From the NCBI RefSeq assembly GCF_004402215.1, contig NZ_SOEZ01000069.1, positions 1-64,000 of the forward strand: a stretch of DNA of 64,000 nucleotides. The letters are read 5' to 3'. Below the pieces are notes generated by a model. It had not been told where the DNA came from. It saw nothing but the letters and a program-made list of their open reading frames with translations, and did not search any database. The translations under genes were made by a program, and so were the position numbers. Positions 1 through 6,653 of the stretch are shown piece after piece; the stretch's first letter is position 1; the number at the start of each line of letters is the position of its first letter. The stretch is from Cryobacterium tagatosivorans. Its GTDB lineage: Bacteria > Actinomycetota > Actinomycetes > Actinomycetales > Microbacteriaceae.

Positions 1-100
1 CCTCGCCACCCGCTACGACAAACTTGCCCTGACCTACCGCGGAGGAGTCGTCCTCCGCGCCATCACCATCTGGTTACACGAATTAGGAGACACGCCCTAA
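1..100 (+). mobile_element. IS5-family transposase, C-terminal end only
   Basis: From base 2 an open frame encodes the last 32 residues of a transposase (LATRYDKLALTY near the start, AITIWLHELGD near the end) and stops with TAA at 98-100. This tail is typical of actinobacterial IS5-family DDE transposases. The rest of the element lies left of the window, so integrity cannot be judged. The IS end directly abuts an excisionase-like reading frame that has lost its start, so the IS probably inserted into that gene. Confidence 0.7.
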
Positions 101-102
101 CC

Positions 103-195
103 CACTCGGGCCCGCCGTATCTGAAGCTCGGCCGGCACGTGCGCTACGACGTTCACGACGCGCTCGAATGGGTCCAGGAGCACCGGCATGGCTAG
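103..195 (+). pseudogene. Excisionase-like HTH protein, C-terminal remnant
   Basis: The frame at 103-195 encodes HSGPPYLKLGRHVRYDVHDA and continues to WVQEHRHG then TAG. The GPPYxKLGRxVRY pattern is the recognition-helix region of MerR-like excisionase/HTH_17 proteins that precede phage-type integrases. No start codon belongs to it; the frame runs back into the transposase end, so the 5' half is missing. Its stop overlaps the ATG of the integrase remnant at 188, the usual xis-int coupling. Confidence 0.6.
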
Positions 196-345
196 GCCAC
201 AGATCCCAGCCGGTGAGCTGGGCAAGATTGACGTGAAACTCCTCCCGAGTGGCCGGTACCGGGCCCGCGCGACCAGCCGTGACGACAGTGGTGCCCTGCA
301 TCGCCTGGCAGCGACGGCCGACACCAAGGAAGGAGCGCACGCCGG
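188..345 (+). pseudogene. Tyrosine integrase, N-terminal remnant
   Basis: ATG at 188 overlaps the excisionase-like stop (ATGGCTAG). The first 50 or so residues (MARPQIPAGELGKIDVKLLP, then GRYRARATSRDDSGALHRL and TADTKEGA) match the N-terminal arm-binding region of actinobacterial phage/ICE integrases. After about base 345 the similarity ends and no frame continues with a core-binding or catalytic domain (no R-HxRH-Y signature). The frame stays open to 559, but that part looks non-coding. I read it as a decayed integrase. Confidence 0.55.
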
Positions 346-727
346 AGTTCGCCGGCAGGCGATGGCGATGACCACCGGCGGTGACCATCCAGCACTCGAT
401 CAAGCTGCCGAATGGCGGAATGGCGCATCGTATCCCGTGTCCCGTGGCCGGGAGCTCGAACATGGCCGGTCCTGCGGGCGCACCCGGTTGCTCCGCAGGG
501 GAAGTCCCTGGACCAAGCACGAGTCCGTCCAGTGCGGGCCGTGTCCGGCCCATCCGTGAACACGTTCGCCGGCTTCCCGAAGGAAATCTGGCGTCAGCTC
601 CGGTCTAACAACCCCCAGGAACCCCTCACGCGAGGGTATCGTGGCAGGAAATGGGCTCGTCCAGAACGCTGTATATCCGATCAGCCGGCGCGGCGTCACT
701 ATCTTCGACTGATGAGAGGTGGAAACT
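346..727. other. Gene-free stretch after the integrase remnant
   Basis: Several overlapping open frames exist on both strands, but none gives a recognisable protein or a convincing start. I see no RNA gene. It is probably decayed integrase or flanking DNA plus the promoter region of the CsbD gene at 728. Confidence 0.4.
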
Positions 728-901
728 ATGAGTGAGGCTGACAAGATCAAGAACGCGGCTCAAAAGGCCGTGGGAAGGCTCAAGGAGAGCGCGGGCAAGA
801 TCGCGGGGGACAAGTCGCTCGAGGCTGAAGGCAAGACCGACCAAGCCAAGGCGAGTCTGAAGCAGGCTGGCGAACATGTGAAAGACGTGTGCAAGAAATA
901 G
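728..901 (+). CDS. CsbD family stress protein
   Basis: This encodes a 57-residue, highly charged, Lys/Ala-rich helical protein starting MSEADKIKNAAQKAVGRLKE with the repeated AGKIAGDKSLEAEGKTDQAK pattern of the CsbD family. These are small, probably disordered or helical-bundle cytosolic proteins induced by general stress (sigma B dependent in Bacillus); their molecular role is unknown. I chose ATG 728 over the in-frame GTG at 719 because AGAGGTGG lies 5 nt upstream of it. A small membrane-protein gene follows 57 nt downstream on the same strand. The combination with the sigma factor and DevRS-like pair nearby suggests a stress-response island, which is inference. Confidence 0.85.
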   Translation: MSEADKIKNAAQKAVGRLKESAGKIAGDKSLEAEGKTDQAKASLKQAGEHVKDVCKK

Positions 902-958
902 CGAACGCACCCGGTACTCGATTGCCCGGACCTTCCGGGAACAATGGAAAGGAACACC

Positions 959-1123
959 ATGAACATGCTGCTCATCGTCGTGGCCATCATCGCGATCGTC
1001 CTCTTGCTGACGGGCGGTTTTGTGCAGTCCCTGAACTTCCTATTGTGGGTGGGTGTGATCCTGCTGGTGATAGCGGTGATTGCGTTCTTGGTGCGCTCGA
1101 TGTCTGGTCGTCGAGGCGCGTAA
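959..1123 (+). CDS. Small hydrophobic membrane protein
   Basis: ATG 959, preceded by GGAAAGGA, opens a 54-residue frame ending TAA 1121-1123. The protein is almost entirely two membrane segments: residues 3-18 (LLIVVAIIAIVLLL) and about 27-46 (FLLWVGVILLVIAVIAFLV), with a short basic tail RSMSGRRGA. Proteins of this size and layout, annotated only as hydrophobic protein, often sit beside csbD in actinobacteria. It could be a small membrane stress protein; I cannot assign a function. It lies 57 nt after csbD on the same strand and may be co-transcribed with it. Confidence 0.7.
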   Translation: MNMLLIVVAIIAIVLLLTGGFVQSLNFLLWVGVILLVIAVIAFLVRSMSGRRGA

Positions 1124-1316
1124 CAGGCGCGTGAACCCAGCCGAAGCCACGATGCAGTTGTGAGGCCTTGAGGTCGATGTAGTCGGACATTGGCGCGGCA
1201 GCTGCCGCGGCATGCTGGTGGATTATCTGGTTGCTGTAACCGAGGGAGTCTGCCAATGCGGTGGGATTGAGCTGTCTCGGGTCACGTCCCGGCTGAGTGG
1301 ATGCTCCTATTTAATG

Positions 1317-1985
1317 TCAAGCAACTTCTTGTGCCGGATGAGGTTGTCGGGTTTTGTCGTCGAGCCATGCGCCGTAGGCGGTTTCCGAGTTGGTGTCAGC
1401 GCGTTGTCCTATCTCGAGTCGGCGTAGGCGCTGGTAGGGGACCTCGAGCTGTTTGGTCGCCTCGGTTAGGACGATGCCGAGGGTTTGGCGGCGTTGCCGG
1501 ATCCGGGGTCCGATGGGCAGCGCGACCGCAGGGTTTTGGGTGAGTAACACGAAGATTTCGTTGGCGACGTGGCGTTTGAGGCAGCGGACGATGCCGCGGT
1601 CGGAGAGACCTTCGGCGGTGCGTCGGGCGATGTAGGCCATGGTTCCGGGATCCTTGTGGCGTTTGCGCAGCAGCACGATGCGGTGCAAGGCTGCATTGGC
1701 TTGCCGGTCACCACCGCGCGCGAGGCGGAAGCGCTGCCGTGTTCCAGAGGATGCCGGTATGGGGGCAACACCACAGAGTGCCGCGAACTGAGATTTGGTG
1801 GCGATGCGATCTGGAATATCGCCGGCCGCGGCGAGCAGGTGCGCGGCCACAAAGGGGGCCGACACCGCTTGCGGCCATAAGGGCCGGGTTTTGACGGCTG
1901 GCCAGTAGGCCGAGTTGGTGGTCGATATGGGCAATATCTGCCGTCAGCGCCTGGTGGCGTTGCGCGAGCCCGGAGCAGGTTGTGA
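1317..1985 (-). pseudogene. IS110-family transposase, 5'-truncated and frameshifted
   Basis: On the minus strand the C-terminal transposase_20 domain of IS110 elements is clear (AAGDIPDRIATKSQFAALCG, PIPASSGTRQRF, GGDRQANAALHRIVL, SDRGIVRCLKRHVANEIF), followed by a tail with an HTH-like stretch (IRQRRQTLGIVLTEATKQLE). The upstream part (QRHQALTADIAHIDHQL, then NPALMAASGVGP) lies in another frame. Deleting one G of the five-G run at 1854-1858 restores GVGP-FVAAHLLAAAGD, so this is a single-base frameshift. The N-terminal DEDD nuclease half is missing; the remnant stops abruptly near 1985 against a truncated ATPase gene. It is non-functional unless the frameshift is a sequence error, and even then it lacks the catalytic domain. 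Confidence 0.8.
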
Positions 1986-2266
1986 TCGATTCAGCGCGAA
2001 CCGAAGTCGAGCAAGGGCTCTACCAATCGAGATGGGAGCGGGCCACCCCCACGCAGTGGGCCTTCATGTCAGCGATGGCCATTGACAACGACGCCCCCTC
2101 TTCGATGGCCGAATTGGTGACCCGGTTGGGGAAGGAGCGCACCACGGATCTCTCCGTCAATCGCCGGGACCTGATTCGGAGCGGTCACATCTACACGCCC
2201 GAACGCGGTTTCGTCGCAGTCACCGTGCCCGGCATGGCCGATTTCATCGCCAGACAAGGCGAATAG
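1982..2266 (+). pseudogene. AAA ATPase C-terminal remnant with winged-helix tail
   Basis: The frame encodes the tail of an Orc/Cdc6-like or phage-type AAA ATP-binding protein common in actinobacteria: YQSRWERATPTQWAFMSAMA, then a winged-helix part (MAELVTRLGKERTTDLSVN, RRDLIRSGHIYTPERG) and TVPGMADFIARQ. All Walker motifs are absent. The GTG at 1982 is probably not a real start, since the frame is open further left into the IS110 remnant, and the junction near 1975-1990 cuts both genes. It may give a 94-residue DNA-binding fragment if expressed, but I read it as debris. Confidence 0.65.
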
Positions 2267-2543
2267 GCCATCACGACAACTCGGCCTAGGTTGGCGCCCT
2301 GTGTGCGATGCGACCGTGCAGCCGCGGCGACGTTCGGGCCGACATCGTCCAGTGGCTCGACACCTAGTACTACATGTCGCAACCTCGGGACCTTTGGCCC
2401 TGTGAGCTGAGAAGTCCGTGTATCACACTGATTCCACGAGGCTGAACTCACCGCTTCACGGCCACTCAGGTCATTCAACACGGGCGCTTGCGGGCACTGC
2501 AACTAGTTTCGGTCCGCAGCCAGACAAGAGAAGAGAATTCGCG
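2267..2543. other. Non-coding gap
   Basis: Nothing recognised on either strand apart from the likely promoter of the gene at 2544. Confidence 0.4.
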
Positions 2544-2894
2544 ATGAGAACCGATGAGCGCGAAGTGAGGACGCCAGACGATGTGCAGCTCACCCAGATC
2601 TCCGACGGCGAATGGAGAGTGAGCGACGGACGGGTGCCCTGGGACAGTCCTTTCTCACTCATCGGTTTCATCAGTCTGAACGCAGACCAGTACGAGGTGC
2701 TGGAGTTCGGTGATCCCATGCGAACCTTCTTCGTCGGCTCCGTGGCAGAAGCAGAATCCGTATTCGCCCCGCCAGCTGGTGATTTCGTAAAACGTCAGCC
2801 GACACGAGAACCGCGATCCCTCGACGAACGCCTCGAACGCGTGCTGCCACTGTGGGCGCGTGGGCAACTCGGCCTCTTGCACAGCCGGGGCTGA
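2544..2894 (+). CDS. Hypothetical small protein, paralogue of the one at 8953
   Basis: I do not recognise the family. ATG 2544 gives 116 residues; the frame is open back to 2418 but this ATG is where similarity to the paralogue makes sense. Residues 12-72 (VQLTQISDGEWRVSDGR, IGFISLNADQYEVLEFGDP, VAEAESVF) align with the 80-residue protein at 8953-9195 (VRNLSDHEWRVGDRR, LGYIEKRGPVFEVMN, ESAVASFASVF). The shared pattern is SDxEWRVxDxR, then GYI/GFI, then a xEV strand, then a final helix with S-F. The last 40 residues have no counterpart and may be a read-through tail after loss of the original stop. There is no signal peptide or membrane segment. The Shine-Dalgarno is weak (AGAGAA). Confidence 0.6.
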   Translation: MRTDEREVRTPDDVQLTQISDGEWRVSDGRVPWDSPFSLIGFISLNADQYEVLEFGDPMRTFFVGSVAEAESVFAPPAGDFVKRQPTREPRSLDERLERVLPLWARGQLGLLHSRG

Positions 2895-3049
2895 CGCAGG
2901 GGCCTCAGCGAACTGTTGGCAACATCGCAAGACTTGGGCGGTTTCCCCTGAGTGTCAGCCTGTGGTGAGACAGTTCATCGTTTCATTGCAGGCTGGCTCA
3001 GGTTTGGGAAAGGGACGTCCGGATGGACATTTCAGAGTTCCCAAAATGA

Positions 3050-3318
3050 CTCACGACGAGGCACCGTTTCACGTCGAATGAGCGCATCGCGATTCTGGCC
3101 GAGTGGGAGAAGTACGCCGCGACCGGCGCGGAGATCGGCGCGAAATCTGCGTTCTGTCGTCGCGCCGGATTCTCTCCTGGAACGTTGTCGAATTTGTTTG
3201 CGTGAAACGAAACGGGCTGCTGGTCGAGACCGATCGACGGCAATATAGGTATGTGTTGACGAAACAGGAACGGATCGAATTTCTGCGGTTGCAGGAGGAG
3301 AACGCGATTCTCGGCATA
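3050..3318 (+). pseudogene. IS3-type OrfA remnant, frameshifted
   Basis: One frame (3050-3205) encodes SNERIAILAEWEKYAATGAE and FCRRAGFSPGTLSNLFA then a stop, resembling the N-terminal HTH of IS3-family OrfA. From about 3205 another frame gives DRRQYRYVLTKQERIEFLRL and QEENAILG, resembling the leucine-zipper linker of OrfA. The two pieces need a frameshift to join, and no OrfB follows. I treat it as IS debris. The similarity is judged by eye only. Confidence 0.4.
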
Positions 3319-3352
3319 CCCATGCAGGTCAAATCGCCGACCGTCTGGAACG

Positions 3353-3532
3353 CTACTCGCTGGACTGGGGTTTGCGGAACGCGGCCGGGGTCGCTTGCTG
3401 ATCCGGCAGCGGCGGGGTCCTGATTTGTGAGCTCTTGGCCAGCGCGGACAAGAGCTCTGATGCTTTTCCCAGCACCTCAACCGCGCTCTCCGACTGCTCC
3501 AACTGAGCCTTGCCCAGCACAATCGGAAACCT
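3353..3532 (-). pseudogene. Short IS3 OrfA-like C-terminal fragment
   Basis: The minus-strand frame contains LGKAQLEQSESAVEVLGKAS and ELLSALAKSS, close to the end of IS3-family OrfA proteins, then a stop at 3353. No start is credible and the frame is broken upstream by the stop of the small ORF at 3554. It is oriented opposite to the OrfA-like piece at 3050, so two different elements or an inversion are involved. Low confidence. Confidence 0.3.
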
Positions 3533-3553
3533 GCCCGCAGGGGAGTGCGCTGA

Positions 3554-3739
3554 TTAGTTCGAACGGGATTCCAGCGCAGTGACTCGTTGGAAACGCCGTC
3601 CAAGTTCTGCGTCGTAGGCTTCCTGACCGCCGGCCTTGACGATGAAGCCAGGGTGGTCGGAGTAGTGCTCCCAACGGTCAAGGTCAGCGCGTGCTGCCCC
3701 GAGTTCCTTCAGTGTCGGTGCGGAGGCATCAGACTGCAT
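3554..3739 (-). CDS. Hypothetical 61-residue protein
   Basis: ATG 3739 opens a 61-residue frame (LKELGAARADLDRWEHYSDH, PGFIVKAGGQEAYDAELGRR, VTALESRSN) with amphipathic, coding-like composition. A CATACT box lies 6 nt before the ATG, the spacing of a leaderless actinobacterial promoter. I do not recognise a domain. It sits among IS scraps, and its frame continues past the stop into the OrfA-like fragment, so it could also be part of degraded DNA. Confidence 0.4.
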   Translation of the reverse strand: MQSDASAPTLKELGAARADLDRWEHYSDHPGFIVKAGGQEAYDAELGRRFQRVTALESRSN

Positions 3740-4204
3740 GGCTTGAGTATGGCGTGGTCAGGGCCAGAGAACTCGAGCCGAGGCCATGATCCCGGGGCAT
3801 TGACCCAGGATCCACTGTCGCATTCATCAAGGAGGGTGATCGCGCCGTTGACGAAGGATGCGGGACATAGCGACCAGAAGCACGCATCTGCCGTCGTTCC
3901 GGCGTGGGGGGCTGAGTCGATTTTCTGTGCGAGAGCAACGTTCTCGATCGACGCCAGCCAGAGCGCTGTCGTGGGCATCCCGTAGGTCTCGGCGCAGCCA
4001 TGAAAGCGAACTGACGAACAATGCGACCCTGCGGCAGAACACCATCGAGGCAGAACCGGTCCGAACGCAGAGCACCGTCAACCACTGATTGAAGGTGGCG
4101 TCTCGAATAGCAATGACAAGGGGCTGGTGGTGCGGGTAGGTTGACCTGTGGCACGACGTTGACCCCCGACTTCATCGTGTAGCCGCCGCTCTCGATGCCA
4201 GCCT
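3740..4204. other. Gene-free stretch
   Basis: Open frames of up to 159 codons overlap on both strands, but they have mixed composition, no recognisable motif and no convincing ribosome binding site. I call nothing here. Confidence 0.4.
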
Positions 4205-4390
4205 TCACCGTGCGAATCCCAAATGCCCGGTTGAGGCGCCCAGGGGCACCCGAACTGGTTCGCGTCCCACTGTCGTGTGGTCACATCCTGAGCATTTCAA
4301 CACGTAGCGAGGAAGTGTGTCTCTCTCGGCATGGGCTGGGTTTGGTGTTAGCCGCGCGTGTGAGCGGCAGTAGGGGCACGTGAGTCTCAT
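4205..4390 (-). CDS. Possible small zinc-ribbon protein
   Basis: A minus-strand frame from ATG 4390 gives 61 residues with two CxxC pairs (CPYC near residue 5 and CSGC near residue 35), a spacing that could bind one zinc ion as a ribbon. An in-frame start at 4417 exists, but the 4390 ATG directly precedes the first knuckle. Codon use is less GC-rich than in the housekeeping part of the window. Function is unknown; no neighbour helps. Confidence 0.35.
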   Translation of the reverse strand: MRLTCPYCRSHARLTPNPAHAERDTLPRYVLKCSGCDHTTVGREPVRVPLGASTGHLGFAR

Positions 4391-4506
4391 TGAATATACT
4401 TCCCGCTCAGCGAGCATTCGAAGATGGGGCGAAGGGTCAGGGGTTTTCGGTGGAGCCGTGAAGATCGGGGAGGAGGGTTGCCTAGCGTGGCCGCTCCGCG
4501 CACGTC

Positions 4507-5457
4507 CTAATCGATTAAGTACGATCGCAAGCGCGGAACGGCCAGCAGCGCCAACGCGCGTTTCTCGATCTGTCGGACTCGTTCGCGGGTCACGCCCTCG
4601 ACTACGGCCACCTGCTCCAGGGTCCGGGGTCCATCGCCGTTCAGGCCGAAGCGGGCGCGCAGGATCGACTGTTCCCGTTCCGGCAGCGCAGTGAGGTAGA
4701 AGGAAATATCCGTCGTTCGCAGGGCGAGCATCCCGTACTCGTCGGGTTGCATTGAGTCATCGTCTACGATCAACTCCGAAATGTCACCGGTCCCGTCGCC
4801 AACCGGCGCAGACAAAGAAATCGGTTCCTGATCGTACTTCAGCAGTCTCGACACGTCGTGGGGCAGAATATCGCTGGTCTCCGCGATCTCCTCGACGGTC
4901 GGCTCACGCTCAAGCGTGTTGGTGAGGTCCCGGCGGATCCGTTTAATCTTGTTGAGTTTCTCGGCCGTGTGCACCGGGACGCGAATCATTCTCACCTTGT
5001 CTGCCATGCCGCGGTGGATGGACTGGCGGATCCACCACGTCGCATAAGTCGAGAACTTGAAGCCAGCCATGTAGTTGAACTTCTCCACCGCACGCATCAG
5101 GCCGAGGTTGCCGTCCTGGACCAGATCCATGATGGGAGCGCCACGACCGGAATAGTGTTTGGCGATGCTGACCACGAGCCTCAGATTGGCCTCGATGAAA
5201 CGCTTCTTCGCGCGCTGCCCATCATGGGCGAGCCACGCCAATTCGCGCTGGTGAGCCGTGTCGGACACGCTTTGGTTCAGTTTCTCGGCCGCGAACAGGC
5301 CCACCTCGATTCGCCGGGCGAGGTCGACCTCGTCCTCAGCGGTGAGCAGCGATTCCTTGCCGATCCTGCGCAGGTAGTCACCGAACGGATCCGTCGATCC
5401 TGAGTTATATCGGGCGCGTGAGGACGAAGTCGAGGATGCTTGCAGAGCCGCGCTCAT
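4507..5457 (-). CDS. RNA polymerase sigma factor, group 2 (SigB/HrdB-like)
   Basis: This is a sigma-70 family factor of 316 residues from ATG 5457. Region 1.2 (DPFGDYLRRIGKESLLTAED), region 2 (RFIEANLRLVVSIAKHYSGR, DLVQDGNLGLMRAVEKF, STYATWWIRQSI), region 3 and region 4 (LPEREQSILRARFGL, then a -35-binding HTH ending GVTRERVRQIEKRAL) are all present. The lack of a long N-terminal region 1.1 extension and the length match the alternative principal-like factors (SigB of Mycobacterium, HrdA/C/D of Streptomyces), not the essential SigA. It redirects RNA polymerase, probably in stress or stationary phase. The frame is open upstream to 5601, but residues before MSAALQ are not sigma-like. It sits in the accessory region beside a DevRS-like pair. 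Confidence 0.9.
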   Translation of the reverse strand: MSAALQASSTSSSRARYNSGSTDPFGDYLRRIGKESLLTAEDEVDLARRIEVGLFAAEKLNQSVSDTAHQRELAWLAHDGQRAKKRFIEANLRLVVSIAKHYSGRGAPIMDLVQDGNLGLMRAVEKFNYMAGFKFSTYATWWIRQSIHRGMADKVRMIRVPVHTAEKLNKIKRIRRDLTNTLEREPTVEEIAETSDILPHDVSRLLKYDQEPISLSAPVGDGTGDISELIVDDDSMQPDEYGMLALRTTDISFYLTALPEREQSILRARFGLNGDGPRTLEQVAVVEGVTRERVRQIEKRALALLAVPRLRSYLID

Positions 5458-5963
5458 GAGAGGGCCTTCCGCGCATCCCGAATCGAGGCGAGTAAGCCCC
5501 GCGATGAGACCGGAGACAGCCGGGCCTGTCCAGCGGTCCGGACCGAACCATAACGAAGCAGCGTATTCACAGTTGATTTCCCCCAGCTGATAGTCATTCA
5601 AGTGGTGCTACCGCGCGAGATGTGGCGCCAGGCTTCCGAGTCTCTGTTTCGTTCTTCACCCGATCACGCTGACATTTATCAAGATACGGACCCGATCCGT
5701 GTGAGCCGTAGAGCACTAAGTCCTCGGTTTCGCTCTCCTCGGGTGTGCTTGCCACGCCGGAAGCGACGTCTGTCTCTCCGGCGCCCCACAGCCCAGAAGG
5801 GAGGCCGGGGACTACACCCATCTCGAACACACTGGTCTTTATGCTCTAGTTCGGCTGCGTCCCGGCGCGCGACAATGGTCTGAACGGGCGAACCCGTTGC
5901 CGGGGCCAATCGCATTCGCTTCTGTGGGCAGCGACGTACTCGCGGACGTGGTGAAGGAGAAAC
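5458..5963. other. Intergenic region between divergent regulators
   Basis: About 500 bp between the start of the leftward sigma factor gene and the rightward response regulator. No coding frame is convincing. It should hold both promoters and any DevR-type boxes; I did not find a clear pair of such boxes by eye. Confidence 0.45.
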
Positions 5964-6653
5964 ATGGATGAGGCATCAACGTCATTGTCTGGTGAAGCGC
6001 GAAACCCTGGATCCCCGATCCGAGTGTTCATCCTTGACGACCATGAGCTGGTGAGGCGCGGGCTGAGGGAGCTACTGGCGGAGGAGGGCTTCGAGGTTGT
6101 CGGGGACACGGGCTCGGCACAAGAGGCAACCGAAAGGATTCTGGTTCTTCGTCCGGACGTGGCAATTCTGGATGGTCGGCTCCCGGACGGCACCGGTGTT
6201 GAGGTGTGCCGCAATGTGCGGTCAAGCGCATCAGCGGTCCAGTGCCTCATCCTGACGAGTTACGACGATGACCAGGCGCGGAGCGGTGCTGTCCTGGCCG
6301 GCGCCGCGGGCTACGTGCTCAAAGAGATTCACAGTGCCGACCTGCTCGACAAGATACGCCGGGCCGCGGCCCATGAGACTCTTTTCGACCCTGAGGTCAG
6401 GGCGCGGATCATTGAGAACCTCGCGGACCCGAATCTGCGGGATCCGCGGTCGGCGCCGCTGACCGATCAGGAACGGAGGGTACTCAGCCTGATCGGTGAG
6501 GGGCTCACGAACCGGGAGATCAGCAATGCGATGTTCCTGACCGAGAAAACGGTCAAGAACTATGTGTCGTCGATGCTGGCGAAGATGGGATTCCACCGCC
6601 GCACTCAGGCGGCGGTCTTCGTCGCGAGCGGCGGGGACAAGCCGCGACGCTAA
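5964..6653 (+). CDS. NarL/LuxR-type response regulator (DevR/DosR-like)
   Basis: This is a 229-residue response regulator. The receiver domain (about residues 19-135) has the acidic pair in FILDDHELVRRG, the phospho-acceptor Asp70 in AILDGRLPDG and the conserved Lys in YVLKEI. The C-terminal LuxR HTH (about residues 166-222: LTDQERRVLSLIGEGLTNRE, TEKTVKNYVSSMLAKM) binds DNA as a dimer. This architecture and sequence resemble DevR/DosR, which control dormancy or hypoxia genes. GGAGAAAC precedes the ATG. The gene converges with a DevS-like kinase; their stop codons overlap by 4 nt, so the pair is arranged tail to tail rather than as an operon. Target genes are not visible from the sequence. Confidence 0.9.
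   Translation: MDEASTSLSGEARNPGSPIRVFILDDHELVRRGLRELLAEEGFEVVGDTGSAQEATERILVLRPDVAILDGRLPDGTGVEVCRNVRSSASAVQCLILTSYDDDQARSGAVLAGAAGYVLKEIHSADLLDKIRRAAAHETLFDPEVRARIIENLADPNLRDPRSAPLTDQERRVLSLIGEGLTNREISNAMFLTEKTVKNYVSSMLAKMGFHRRTQAAVFVASGGDKPRR

Noticed and set aside
3729-4208. 159-codon minus-strand ORF starting with GTG overlapping the zinc-ribbon ORF's stop
   Set aside because: The GTGA overlap is suggestive, but composition changes along its length, its second half overlaps the 3554 ORF region and I recognise no motif.
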